DNA of 64,000 nucleotides from Bacteroidia bacterium (GCA_030429205.1 JAUICZ010000001.1:1850806-1914805), one strand, 5' to 3'; counted from the first letter of the stretch, positions 41,337-50,285 are shown. Numbers and translations: made by a program. The notes: a model not told the origin generated them from the sequence alone.

Positions 41337-42410
41337 ATGAGTAAGTTGATTAAAACATTGAAAGGTAGGTTGGGGCGTAATGTTCTGTTTTGGGCGATCG
41401 TAGCTTTTTTTATAGCTACGTTAAACAGCAGTGCAAACGACTATCCCCTGAAAGTATATGCGTTGTATAAGACCATTACAACAGTGCTGCTATTCTTGCT
41501 CACTTGTACTAATAACTTTTTTCTGATACCAAAAACGCTTGCTAAAAAAAGGTATTGGCTATTTTTCACAGGGTTGATTTTTGAGTTGGCTATATTCTCA
41601 ATATCATATTTGCTGGTACTCAAGCAAATGGTAGGCATGTATGCTGATATTGAAGTATACGAGGTTAGCATTATCACCTCACCCGTTAGCACAGATTGGT
41701 CTTTTGGTGCATTTTTCGATGAGGGTATTTCATATGCGTTCGGGCTGCTGATGTGGTTAGCTGTTTTTACCTTGGCATGGTTTGCTAACGATCGTATCAA
41801 TAAAGAACGTATAGCCAAAGAGGCCGAAAAGAAAAGATTAGAGGCAGAGCTGTCGTTATTACGTAACCAGATAAGTCCGCATTTTTTATTCAATACGTTA
41901 AACAACATTTACGGACTGACGCTTAAAAAATCAGACGTAGCGCCCGAAGCTATTTTGAAACTATCTGCACTGATGCGTTATATGCTGTACGAGTCTGATG
42001 AAGAACTGGTGTCTTTTGAAAAAGAGCAGGAAGCCATGCAGGCATATATAAATATGGAATTGCTAAGGTTGCCTGAAGCGGAAGACAAGTTGAAGTTTAC
42101 GGTTGAGGCAGATAAAGAATATAAAATACCAACGCTATTGTGGTTGCCCATGCTGGAAAATGCATTCAAGTATGCTACCAGAGTGATATCAGATAACTAC
42201 TTTATAGATTATACCTGTAAGGTAGAGCATGGTGTTTTGACTATTGAATCGTCTAATAGCTACAAAGAAGATATTCCTTTAGAGAAAGGGGGCTTGGGTT
42301 TGACTAATTTACGCAAAAGGTTAAGTATCTTATACCAAGATAAATACAGCATAGACGAAAAAAGAAGTAATGGTGTATATACTATTTCAGTAAAAATTGA
42401 ACTGGATTAA
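41337..42410 (+). CDS. LytS-type membrane sensor histidine kinase
   Basis: 357 residues: four hydrophobic helices in the first 150 residues, a coiled coil (KERIAKEAEKKRLEAEL), the phospho-acceptor His182 in QISPHFLFNTLNN, and an ATP-binding region with MLENAFKYAT and GGLGLTNLRKRL. It has no sensor domain outside the membrane part. It overlaps the LytTR regulator start by one base (TAATG), so the two are a coupled pair. Signal unknown. Confidence 0.92.
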   Translation: MSKLIKTLKGRLGRNVLFWAIVAFFIATLNSSANDYPLKVYALYKTITTVLLFLLTCTNNFFLIPKTLAKKRYWLFFTGLIFELAIFSISYLLVLKQMVGMYADIEVYEVSIITSPVSTDWSFGAFFDEGISYAFGLLMWLAVFTLAWFANDRINKERIAKEAEKKRLEAELSLLRNQISPHFLFNTLNNIYGLTLKKSDVAPEAILKLSALMRYMLYESDEELVSFEKEQEAMQAYINMELLRLPEAEDKLKFTVEADKEYKIPTLLWLPMLENAFKYATRVISDNYFIDYTCKVEHGVLTIESSNSYKEDIPLEKGGLGLTNLRKRLSILYQDKYSIDEKRSNGVYTISVKIELD

Positions 42411-43126
42411 TGCAGGTGTTAAAAGTAGTTATAGCAGACGACGAGCCTATTGCAAGAGATATTATTGAAACTTACATTGCTAAAGTGCCTTCTTTGCAAT
42501 TAGTTGCCAGTTGTAAGAATGCGGTAGAAGTATTTGAACATTTGAATAAACAAGATGTGGATCTGCTGCTGCTGGATATTAATATGCCTGAAATAACCGG
42601 TATGGATCTGGTAAAAACACTACGCAATCCACCTATGGTAATATTTACCACCGCTTACAATGAATATGCAGTTGAAAGCTACGATTTGAACGCTGTAGAT
42701 TATCTGCTAAAGCCTATACCTTTTGACAGGTTTGTAAAAGCAATAAACAAAGCACTGGATAAAAATGAAGTGCCTGCAGAACAAACATCAGTACAAACCG
42801 CCGATGAGCACTTTTTTGTAAAGTCTGGCACAAAGCTGGTAAAAATAAAACCTGATGAAGTACTGTATATTGAAGCCATGAAAGATTATGCAAAAATTCA
42901 TTTGCAGGCAGGTAATGTAGTAGTACACAGTACTATGAAAAATATTGAAGAACAATTATCCGTATACACATCATTTGTAAGGGTTAGTAAATCTTACATT
43001 GTCAACTTGCATATGGTAGAAGCCATAGAGGCAAATATGCTGTACATAAGTGGTGTGGCTGTAACTATTGGTAACAGTTTTAAGGATGATGTGCTGCAAA
43101 AACTTGACCTTAATAGGCTGGCATGA
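42410..43126 (+). CDS. LytTR-family response regulator
   Basis: The receiver domain (1-115) has acidic residues in IADDEPIA, phospho-acceptor Asp56 (LLLLDINMPEITG), the TTAYNEYAVES switch region and the Lys in LLKPIPFDRF. The C-terminal LytTR domain (about 135-235) includes VLYIEAMKDYAKIHL and FVRVSKSYIVNL. It is partnered with the kinase before it. The T9SS gene 430 bases downstream is a candidate target because a LytTR-like box lies in the gap. Confidence 0.93.
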   Translation: MQVLKVVIADDEPIARDIIETYIAKVPSLQLVASCKNAVEVFEHLNKQDVDLLLLDINMPEITGMDLVKTLRNPPMVIFTTAYNEYAVESYDLNAVDYLLKPIPFDRFVKAINKALDKNEVPAEQTSVQTADEHFFVKSGTKLVKIKPDEVLYIEAMKDYAKIHLQAGNVVVHSTMKNIEEQLSVYTSFVRVSKSYIVNLHMVEAIEANMLYISGVAVTIGNSFKDDVLQKLDLNRLA

Positions 43127-43555
43127 CCTTCTTTTGTCATGCAATTGTAATAACACCGCAGCTTTCCCAAATCAAACAACTGTTTTCCCGAATTATGAAC
43201 CTAAAGCAAAAGTGAACCTTTTACCTTTGGGTCATATTCTTGCTCCTCGTACATCATAGTCGTAAAAGCGGCTAAATCGTTTTTTAATATTTAAATAAAA
43301 ATATTGCGGAACTGTGTATGATGTTTGTTCGTGCTTACTCCAATCAGTGTATTACAAAATCCAGCTTAATGGCCATCCATTCAAGCAGCACAGCATTTAT
43401 TCTATTGCAAAGTCTCCGCAAAGTTAGTGATGTGCCAATGCTGTATGGTTGTTTTAAGTACTACTATCGCAGAGGAGCAAGATTGCGAGAAGAGTTCTTG
43501 CCGTACAGTATGGCCATCGCACCAAAGCAGTAATCGTCTACCTAAAAAAATAAAA
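43127..43555 (+). promoter_or_regulatory. Gene-free stretch with a promoter and possible LytTR box
   Basis: A 429-base gap without a convincing gene. TACCTTTG at 43222-43229 is an exact -7 element, implying a leader of over 300 bases for the 43556 gene. GCAAAGT occurs twice, 11 bases apart, at 43407-43413 and 43418-43424, and AAAGTTAGT at 43420-43428 fits the general LytTR half-site pattern. The palindrome ATGGCCAT occurs at 43369-43376 and 43510-43517. No function is proved. Confidence 0.45.
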
Positions 43556-44818
43556 ATGAAAAAACAGTTACTAGCAGTATTATTCGTAGCAGGATGCGTA
43601 GGAGCTAACGCACAAACAGTAGTAGCCGACAGTGTAGAGATCGGCGCGGGATATGCCAACCAGGTTTGGTATAGTATGGAAACCGGTAAAAAAGGTACAG
43701 CACCCAAAGATAATTGGGACCTTGCTTTTGATGTGATAGATATTTCATCGTCTATCGACATTAACTCTGCCGCAGGTGCAAAACTATGGTGCTATCCCAA
43801 AGCAGCAGCTTCGGGCTGGGCAAGTGTTGATACTACAGGCTTAAGTACATGGGATGCAAGGTATGGTGCAGATACGTCGTGGACACGTGGTGCTATGGGA
43901 AACTATGCGGACCCAACCAACCCAACAGATCTTGATTGGGGTATTTACGACCAAACTTCTCACAAAGTGCTTGGCGATTCTATTTATATCATTCAACTGG
44001 TAAATGGAGACTTCAAGAAATTGTTTATCGAGAAGTTACAGAGTGGTTCATTCACGTTCAAATATGCTAATCTTGATGGTAGTAACGAAAAAACAGTTAG
44101 TATTTCTAAGGCAAACTATAAGTTAAGCAACTTGGCTTACTATTCTATCGTTAGCGAAAAAGAGCTGAACCGTGAGCCGGACCAAACTAAGTGGGATATC
44201 GTATTTACTCAATACACTTCTTTTGTTCCTATTGCATACAACGTTACAGGTGTGCTGCACAATAGATATAACAGAACTGTACGCGCAGATAAAATACCTA
44301 ATGTAGCTACTTATACAAATTGGAAGGCGCACAACGCTAATAGCGAGATCAATACGATCGGTTATAACTGGAAGTCATTCAACGGTACAGGGTACGATGT
44401 TAAAGACTCATTGGTTTTCTTCGTGAAATCTTATGACGCTGAGCTGGACGACTACAGCATCTGGAAGTTGTGGTTCACAGATTTTCAAAGCAGTACCGGT
44501 AAGTATGTATTCAACAAACAAAAACTACAAACAGCTAGTGTAGCAACTATAAATACTAAAATAGCTACCATGTCATTATATCCTAACCCTGCCAATGGTA
44601 GCGATGTTAAGCTGGTGTACGATATTGAAACAGGTGCAAACAGTGCTTCTGTTCTGGTATACGATATAACAGGTAAAATGTTGCTAAACAAAACATTGAG
44701 TACAAAAGCAGGTATGTATACAGAGCAAATACCTGTAAGACACTTGCAAAAAGGTATGTATGTTATTACTTTGAGTGTTGACGGGCAAAGAGCTTCACAA
44801 CGCTTGACAGTAAATTAG
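43556..44818 (+). CDS. Secreted protein with T9SS type A sorting domain, possibly HmuY-like, 420 aa
   Basis: Start at ATG 43556; the frame extends upstream but the signal peptide begins here (cleavage near NAQT, residue 21). The mature part has two segments with the pattern KDNWDLAFDVIDISSSIDI and TKWDIVFTQYTSFVP followed by YNVTGVLHN, which resembles the HmuY haem-binding fold of Bacteroidota; no haem-ligating residues can be confirmed. The C-terminal 75 residues are a type A sorting domain (LYPNPANGSDVKLVYDI; GKMLLNKTL; LQKGMYVITL). Confidence 0.85.
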   Translation: MKKQLLAVLFVAGCVGANAQTVVADSVEIGAGYANQVWYSMETGKKGTAPKDNWDLAFDVIDISSSIDINSAAGAKLWCYPKAAASGWASVDTTGLSTWDARYGADTSWTRGAMGNYADPTNPTDLDWGIYDQTSHKVLGDSIYIIQLVNGDFKKLFIEKLQSGSFTFKYANLDGSNEKTVSISKANYKLSNLAYYSIVSEKELNREPDQTKWDIVFTQYTSFVPIAYNVTGVLHNRYNRTVRADKIPNVATYTNWKAHNANSEINTIGYNWKSFNGTGYDVKDSLVFFVKSYDAELDDYSIWKLWFTDFQSSTGKYVFNKQKLQTASVATINTKIATMSLYPNPANGSDVKLVYDIETGANSASVLVYDITGKMLLNKTLSTKAGMYTEQIPVRHLQKGMYVITLSVDGQRASQRLTVN

Positions 44819-44877
44819 TTGATTCATAGAGTGGAATTTATCAATCGACAATAATAATTATCAAATACTGTTATAGT

Positions 44878-44906
44878 GCCCCCGCCTTGTGCGGGGGCTA
44901 TTTTTT
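44878..44906 (+). terminator. Strong intrinsic terminator
   Basis: GCCCCCGC-CTTGT-GCGGGGGC, a perfect eight-base GC stem, followed by TATTTTTT. It ends the 43556-44818 transcript. Confidence 0.92.
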
Positions 44907-44996
44907 AACACTTGCTTGTACATGCCTTAACAGTGCTGCAACACATATGCCTGTAATTTTGTATCAGAATTACAAACTTAATGTGAGGAGAGAGCA

Positions 44997-45323
44997 ATGA
45001 ATAAAGTTTCTACTATAAGGAGGGCTGCCGGAGTAGCAAATACAAGGGGAGTAAGAGAAGGGGCACAGCTGTTTAAAAACAGGAAAACATTGTGGTGTAT
45101 GCTAAAAGAGGTATGGCGCGGAAAGTACCGTATGTCTTTCCTTACAACTGTAATCACTATACTGGGATTGATATATGTAGTTACTCCTTTTGATTTTGAC
45201 TGGATACCATTTGTAGGCTGGATAGACGACGGGTTGGTGATATACCTTATTATAAAACGATTGCAAAAAGAAACACAACGTTTTAATCGGCACAAAGCCG
45301 CTGAACGCAGGAGGGGGTGTTAA
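44997..45323 (+). CDS. DUF1232 (YkvA-like) small membrane protein, 108 aa
   Basis: A basic N-terminal half is followed by LGLIYVVTPFDFDWIPFVGW and IDDGLVIYLIIKRL, the core of the DUF1232 domain: one or two hydrophobic helices with a conserved Pro-Phe-Asp and Asp-Asp. The C-terminus is Arg-rich. The family is widespread and its function is unclear. A purine-rich GAGGAGAG sequence lies just before the ATG. Confidence 0.85.
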   Translation: MNKVSTIRRAAGVANTRGVREGAQLFKNRKTLWCMLKEVWRGKYRMSFLTTVITILGLIYVVTPFDFDWIPFVGWIDDGLVIYLIIKRLQKETQRFNRHKAAERRRGC

Positions 45324-45332
45324 TTATACACT

Positions 45333-45368
45333 CGTCATTGCGAGGAGCCTGCGACGAAGTAATCTCGC
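45333..45368. repeat. REP-like palindromic element
   Basis: The segment begins CGTCATTGCGAGGAGCCTG and ends GACGAAGTAATCTCG, matching the common dispersed palindrome of the form GTCATTGCGAG...GAAGCAATCTC, with GCAAT changed to GTAAT on one arm. Only one copy is seen in this window. Confidence 0.55.
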
Positions 45369-45421
45369 GTTCTGAGTTTAAGAGATTTGTGGTATTAGTA
45401 TGTAAGACGGCGGGTGCAGCC

Positions 45422-45456
45422 TGTCATGACAAGAGCGACATAACTGACAATTGTCA
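45422..45456. promoter_or_regulatory. Paired TGTCA/TGACA palindromes
   Basis: TGTCATGACA (45422-45431) and TGACAATTGTCA (45445-45456) are perfect palindromes built from the same half-site and centred 24 bases apart. They lie about 60 bases before the small gene at 45517, so they may be a regulator binding site. Confidence 0.4.
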
Positions 45457-45516
45457 TTTTTACTCTATGTGATCTGTGGTAATTTGCAGGTATCATTCAT
45501 TTTAAAAAATGTCATC

Positions 45517-45702
45517 ATGCAGAAAGTGAACAAAAAAGTAGTCAAGCAATCATCAGGTGTGTACGGGCTGGGTTTTATAGGCGCACTCATTTACTTTATA
45601 CAATACGCGACAGGTTTTTGGGATGGAGTACTGGGCGTACTAAAAGCTATTGTGTGGCCGACTATGCTGGTGTATGAATTGCTAAAGCATGTGGGGGCGT
45701 AG
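45517..45702 (+). CDS. Small membrane protein, 61 aa, unknown
   Basis: Start at ATG 45517; the frame extends to 45451 but the basic N-terminus (MQKVNKKVVKQ) is a natural start. One or two hydrophobic segments follow (GLGFIGALIYFIQYATGF and VLKAIVWPTMLVYELL). Lys-rich N-terminus and small size fit a cytoplasmic-membrane protein. Preceded by paired TGTCA palindromes. Function unknown. Confidence 0.65.
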   Translation: MQKVNKKVVKQSSGVYGLGFIGALIYFIQYATGFWDGVLGVLKAIVWPTMLVYELLKHVGA

Positions 45703-45790
45703 AGAATGCATAAATAATAACAATGCGTTTAGTTAGTAGTGCGATATACATGTAAGCTATCATTTTGCATTATTACATTAAATACTTAAG

Positions 45791-46645
45791 ATGAAAACCT
45801 ATATAACAACGGTACTTATATCCCTTTGTATAGCTATAAGCACTAATGCACAAGACATATCTCAAATGGTGAGTTCTGCAGACAGTCTAGCAGAAAAAAA
45901 GCACTTCAGCGAAGCTATTTCAATATATAAAAAGATAGAGGCTAATATAAAGCATGATGATAGTTTATACAGTCATTATGTTTATAACTATGCTACTGCA
46001 CTGTATTTTTTAAGCTATAATTTACTACAAGAAAATAAGTTTGAAAAGCTGTTAGACAACTCATTCAGGTACCTTGATTTTACCGAAAATAATTTAATGT
46101 CAACTAAATTACATTATGTAAAGCAAATGGCGCTTGAATTACACTATATGAAATATTGGGTATATAAAAATATTGTTGTAGCAAGTAACGATTTGAAAAA
46201 ATTAGAATTACTTAAAAAATATAGAAAGCTATTGTATGACGGTTATAGAGCAAGTGAATTACCTCCGGGTATAGATGAATATTATAACTTTCAAAAAACG
46301 ATTGTTGACAACAAAAATGTTTGGGGGTATGAGTGGTTTGAGGAATTACCTAAAGATAGGAATAGCAAAAGCTTCTCAAAACATGTTTATTATGTGTACT
46401 CTCGAAATGAAGATGGTACTGATAAAGACCAGCTATTTGCCATTCATACTGTAATGTTTCATAAGCTAGATGAAGGCCCTGATTATGTGCTTACAAAGAG
46501 AACATATACAGAAGGTGGTATTGTCAGTGAGACAACTACAGAAGTCTTTAATGAACCAGTGAATTTGGATGAACTTTATGAGGCGGTGGAGAAAGTAATA
46601 AAAGGGGACTACACACCTATTTCAAGGTCTGAATACAAAAACTAA
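45791..46645 (+). CDS. Hypothetical periplasmic protein with TPR-like N-terminal half, 284 aa
   Basis: Signal peptide of 20 residues (STNAQ). Residues about 25-165 are helical with a TPR-like pattern (SADSLAEKKHFSEAISIYKK). The C-terminal half, from about 185, is a mixed domain with DRNSKSFSKHVYYVYS and VSETTTEVFNEPVNL. AT-rich and Lys-rich relative to neighbouring genes. I do not recognise the family. It converges on coaD with a four-base gap. Confidence 0.75.
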   Translation: MKTYITTVLISLCIAISTNAQDISQMVSSADSLAEKKHFSEAISIYKKIEANIKHDDSLYSHYVYNYATALYFLSYNLLQENKFEKLLDNSFRYLDFTENNLMSTKLHYVKQMALELHYMKYWVYKNIVVASNDLKKLELLKKYRKLLYDGYRASELPPGIDEYYNFQKTIVDNKNVWGYEWFEELPKDRNSKSFSKHVYYVYSRNEDGTDKDQLFAIHTVMFHKLDEGPDYVLTKRTYTEGGIVSETTTEVFNEPVNLDELYEAVEKVIKGDYTPISRSEYKN

Positions 46646-46649
46646 AAAC

Positions 46650-47108
46650 CTACACCTTTATTTCCTTCGGTACAAAGCGGCTCACATCTCCGCCGTTGCG
46701 GATGACATCTCGAACAATGGTAGAGGATACGGTAGAATATTCTGGTGCACAGGTTAAGAAGATGGTTTCAATATCAGGGTCCAGCGCACGGTTCATATCA
46801 GCAATGGCCTTTTCATATTCAAAATCGGCAATGTAGCGTATGCCACGCATCATAAAGTTAGCACCTACCTCTTTGCAGAACTTTATGGTCAATCCTTTGT
46901 AGCTGGTTACTTCAACGGTAGGGTAGTCTTTAAATATTTCCTCTATCCATTCGGTGCGTTGCTCTATGCTGAACATGGGAGTTTTGTTGGTATTCACCCC
47001 AATGGCAATGATCATTTTATCGAACAACGGGATAGAACGCTTGATCACATCTACATGCCCCATGGTCATAGGGTCGAACGTTCCGGGAAATAAACAGATC
47101 CTACTCAT
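46650..47108 (-). CDS. coaD: Phosphopantetheine adenylyltransferase
   Basis: The 152-residue enzyme makes dephospho-CoA from phosphopantetheine and ATP. The nucleotidyltransferase motif GTFDPMTMGH lies at 9-18, RGIRYIADFEYE is the product-binding region and STVSSTIVRD the second ATP-site motif. Full length. It starts two bases after rsmD, in an operon with DUF3822 and rsmD. Confidence 0.96.
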   Translation of the reverse strand: MSRICLFPGTFDPMTMGHVDVIKRSIPLFDKMIIAIGVNTNKTPMFSIEQRTEWIEEIFKDYPTVEVTSYKGLTIKFCKEVGANFMMRGIRYIADFEYEKAIADMNRALDPDIETIFLTCAPEYSTVSSTIVRDVIRNGGDVSRFVPKEIKV

Positions 47109-47110
47109 AA

Positions 47111-47656
47111 CTATTCGCTTGGTTGTGTAAAATAGCTGAACACTGTTGTGCCGTAGTTCTTCATCTTCAAAAATCGTGGATGATCCTGATAATCGTTTCT
47201 CGGCGTGTGTTCTAATACAAATATACCACCGGGGGCTAACATTTTCTTTTCAAACAGCAAGGCAGGTATCTCATCTATAGCATCCAGCGCATATGGCGGG
47301 CCTGCAAAAATAAAGTCGTACTGCTCTGTGCTCTGCTTCATAAAGCGAAAAACCTCGCCTTTTATGATGTTGAATCTATCGGCTACCCCCAGTTCTTTTA
47401 CTGTTTTGTTGATGAAGAGTATATTACCTCTGTCTTGCTCTATAAGCGTTAGCTCTCCAGCCCCGCGCGATGCCAGCTCGTAGCTGATGCTGCCGGTACC
47501 GCCAAACAAGTCGCAGGTTTTTATGCCCTCCATGTCTATCATATTGATGAGGGTATTAAATAGCCCTTCTTTAGCAATATCAGTGGTTGGCCTTGCCGGT
47601 GTTTTTGCAGGGGGAGTAAATCTTCGTCCTCTAAAATCGCCGCCTATAATCCGCAT
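47111..47656 (-). CDS. rsmD: 16S rRNA (guanine966-N2)-methyltransferase RsmD
   Basis: A 181-residue SAM-dependent methyltransferase with the RsmD N-terminus MRIIGGDFRGRRF, RPTTDIAKEGLFN, motif I DLFGGTGSISYELASRG at 49-65 and LIEQDRGN. The catalytic motif IV reads FAGPPYALD at 117-125, so the usual Asp of DPPY is Gly119; this is either a lineage variant or a loss. It overlaps DUF3822 by 13 bases and precedes coaD. Confidence 0.9.
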   Translation of the reverse strand: MRIIGGDFRGRRFTPPAKTPARPTTDIAKEGLFNTLINMIDMEGIKTCDLFGGTGSISYELASRGAGELTLIEQDRGNILFINKTVKELGVADRFNIIKGEVFRFMKQSTEQYDFIFAGPPYALDAIDEIPALLFEKKMLAPGGIFVLEHTPRNDYQDHPRFLKMKNYGTTVFSYFTQPSE

Positions 47657-48486
47657 GCGTATAGTTGTTGTAACAAGTAGATGTTGCTTACCCAGGTACG
47701 TTCGTTGGTTACTACATTACCCGTGCCGTCTTTCAGCCCCGGGAAGAATTGTAGCAGCTCTGTAACATGCGGTGCCAGATTTTTATTGGCAACAGTACAT
47801 TGCAATTGCATTTTGCTATCGTCAACACCGTACTCTTTAGCCACATGTTTTATATGGTAAGCAATATCTTCAGCAGTTTTATAATCAAATGCCTGGTGCC
47901 AGTGCAATTGCCTGTCTACATACAGCGTGGCAAATACCTTGTCTGCGGTAAGGGCGCATTGCATGCTGCACTCGGCCTTAAATGGTTTGTAAAATTGGTA
48001 GGTAGAAAAAGGGAACACCTGCGATTTTGTAAAATACCTGTTGATGAGGCTTTTGATGGCAGATGGCCATGCATATAAATAATATGCTTTGTCCTCTCTC
48101 AGTTGGTGGGTGTTCACTACCTCATTTGCTTCTATAAAATATAGCTTTCTCAACCACGCTTCAGAGTCCTGCCCTTTGTACAAAGTATCGGGTACCAGCA
48201 GATTTTTATCGTTGGCAATGAATACCGCCGTTACTTTGGCAGGTGCTGAAAGCATTTCTTCGTTCAGAAATTGGTGCTCAAAAAAGTCGATGATCCACGG
48301 CGGTAGCGCGCGTTTGTAATCGTTATTTTTGATCATCAGCAAATCTCCGCGATCACTAAATCCTGCAACGGTCATACCGCGTGGCATTAGCACGATGTTT
48401 ACCCTTGCAATCTGTGCAGTAAGGTTTGTACCCGTGTGTACCTTGTAAATTTGCTCGTTCAGTGGACTATTTGTGATCTCTGACAT
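47644..48486 (-). CDS. DUF3822-family protein, 280 aa
   Basis: A soluble protein of mixed alpha/beta type beginning MSEITNSPLNEQIYKVH, with ERTWVSNIYLLQQLYACGL at the end. It sits directly before rsmD, the usual neighbourhood for DUF3822 in Bacteroidota. The fold is thought to be ASKHA-like (actin/pilus-assembly ATPase relatives) but no ATP motif is obvious. Function unknown. It overlaps rsmD by 13 bases. Confidence 0.8.
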   Translation of the reverse strand: MSEITNSPLNEQIYKVHTGTNLTAQIARVNIVLMPRGMTVAGFSDRGDLLMIKNNDYKRALPPWIIDFFEHQFLNEEMLSAPAKVTAVFIANDKNLLVPDTLYKGQDSEAWLRKLYFIEANEVVNTHQLREDKAYYLYAWPSAIKSLINRYFTKSQVFPFSTYQFYKPFKAECSMQCALTADKVFATLYVDRQLHWHQAFDYKTAEDIAYHIKHVAKEYGVDDSKMQLQCTVANKNLAPHVTELLQFFPGLKDGTGNVVTNERTWVSNIYLLQQLYACGL

Positions 48487-48627
48487 CGTAACTCACAATT
48501 ATAGAATAAATTTGCGACACTTACACAATCTGCCTGCTGTAAATAGCGGCCAGATAGTATTTTTGGCAAAGCTATTACAGAATACACACAAATCAAGGAC
48601 AGAAACCGTTTTTTCAGTTAACAAATA

Positions 48628-49959
48628 ATGCAACTATCCATATCCAATAAAGATATCCTGAAGCTCACCGCTCCTATTGCAGTGGCTATGGTTATACCGC
48701 AGATCAGTTTTTTGACGGATACGGTGTTTCTGGGCAGGTTGGGTGAGCGAGAGCTGGGCGCTAATGGTATGGCAGGTATCTTCTATTTGATATTGGCTAT
48801 GGTGGGTGTGGGGCTCACCAATGGTTTGCAGGTGCAAATGTCGCGCAGGGCAGGTGAGAATAACTATACAGATCTGGCAAAGACCTTTACCAACGGTATG
48901 ATGCTTTGTTTGATGTTTGGTATCGGGCTGATGCTGGTAGCCATGTTTCTGGCACCATTAATCTTTAATGCTACCTTGCACGATAAGGTAAATGCGGAGC
49001 TAAGTATTGCATTTTTGAAAATGCGTATGTGGGGCTTACCCTTCCTGATGCTGACGCAGCTGGCCAATGCGTTTTATATAGCCACGGGGCAGTCGCGCTA
49101 CCTGATACATGGTTCTATTATAGCAAATGCAGTAAATATAGTACTGGACTACGGGTTGATCTTTGGTAAGTTTAATTTGCCGGAGATGGGCATGGTAGGG
49201 GCTGCATTGGCATCGGTGATATCAGAGGCCGTATTTATGGTGGTGATGTACAGTATCTTCTACATCAAAAAAATGCAGCGAAAGTTTCCTGTATTGTCTA
49301 CTGGTAAGTTTGATGTTTCGCTGGCAAAAAGCTCATTTATTATAGCCTTTCCACTTATTGTACAGTTCTTATTTAGTATTGGCGGCTGGCAGATATTCTT
49401 TATTTATGTAGAGCATTTGGGTACCAGAGAGCTGGCGGTGAGTCAGATATTGCGTAGTGTGTTTGGAGTGGCAGGTATTGGTTTGTGGTCGCTGGGCTCG
49501 TCTTGCAATACTATGGTGAGTAATGTTATCGGGCAGGGTAAGCAAAGGCTGGTGATACCCGTTGTACTGCGTACTATAAAACTGGCAGTTATCTATGCTG
49601 TTGGTTTAGGCATCATACTGGTATCCTTCCCCGGTGAGTTTTTGAGCCTATATCGCGACGATCCCGATCTTGTACAGTTTGCTATACCCAGCTTACGTAT
49701 AGTAGCTACCTCTTCGGTTATTATGGGTATTGCTACTGTTATGTTTAATGGTGTAATGGGCACGGGTAATACCAAAGTAAACCTGTTTATAGAAATGGCT
49801 TGTGTACTCAGCTATATTCTATACTGCTCTATTGTTATAGAACACCTTCGCCTGTCCATAGAGTGGGCATGGGCGTCAGAGTTTGTTTATTGGGGTACAT
49901 TGGTAACCACGTGTTGGTGGTACCTGAAGTCTGGTAGGTGGAAAGGCAAGGCTATTTAA
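48628..49959 (+). CDS. MATE-family efflux transporter, 443 aa
   Basis: Twelve membrane helices in two related halves; the first opens with LTAPIAVAMVIPQISFLTDTVFLGRLG, the standard MATE N-terminus, and the second with IIAFPLIVQFLFSIGGWQIFF. Exports drugs or metabolites using a Na or proton gradient. A single GTTAAC lies just upstream (48618). Its end overlaps the convergent ytxJ by four bases. Substrate unknown. Confidence 0.93.
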   Translation: MQLSISNKDILKLTAPIAVAMVIPQISFLTDTVFLGRLGERELGANGMAGIFYLILAMVGVGLTNGLQVQMSRRAGENNYTDLAKTFTNGMMLCLMFGIGLMLVAMFLAPLIFNATLHDKVNAELSIAFLKMRMWGLPFLMLTQLANAFYIATGQSRYLIHGSIIANAVNIVLDYGLIFGKFNLPEMGMVGAALASVISEAVFMVVMYSIFYIKKMQRKFPVLSTGKFDVSLAKSSFIIAFPLIVQFLFSIGGWQIFFIYVEHLGTRELAVSQILRSVFGVAGIGLWSLGSSCNTMVSNVIGQGKQRLVIPVVLRTIKLAVIYAVGLGIILVSFPGEFLSLYRDDPDLVQFAIPSLRIVATSSVIMGIATVMFNGVMGTGNTKVNLFIEMACVLSYILYCSIVIEHLRLSIEWAWASEFVYWGTLVTTCWWYLKSGRWKGKAI

Positions 49960-50285
49960 GCAGCCTGTTCCATTATTTCCTCCATATTAATCCCATTGTG
50001 GCTTTCGTCGTAGGTACATTCTCCGTTTTTGATGAGTATCACCTGCGGACTCTCATGATGTACACTGAATATTTCTGCTACTTTGTTAGATATAGGACGG
50101 TATGCAATTAGATCTAAATAATAAAATTTAACACCATCAGGCTGCTCTTCGTTATCCAATCTGGATTTAGCCATGCTGCTGATGCTGCAACGCGTGCTGT
50201 GTTTGAAGATGACTACCGGTTGTGTTTTACTTTCCTCCACAATTGTATCCAATTGTGCTTCGTCTGTTAATGCTATCCAATTCAT
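49956..50285 (-). CDS. ytxJ: YtxJ, bacillithiol-system redox protein
   Basis: A 109-residue thioredoxin-like protein with a single redox Cys at position 33 in KHSTRCSISSMAKSR, the characteristic YtxJ motif, followed by the cis-Pro-like ESPQVILIKNG. It is proposed to act as a bacilliredoxin-like partner of bacillithiol, so the organism probably makes that thiol. The biosynthesis genes are not in this window. Confidence 0.9.
   Translation of the reverse strand: MNWIALTDEAQLDTIVEESKTQPVVIFKHSTRCSISSMAKSRLDNEEQPDGVKFYYLDLIAYRPISNKVAEIFSVHHESPQVILIKNGECTYDESHNGINMEEIMEQAA

Noticed and set aside
43318-43533. 71-codon frame in the gap before the T9SS gene
   Set aside because: Composition is Ser-rich and irregular, no promoter or terminator is specific to it, and it overlaps the presumed leader.
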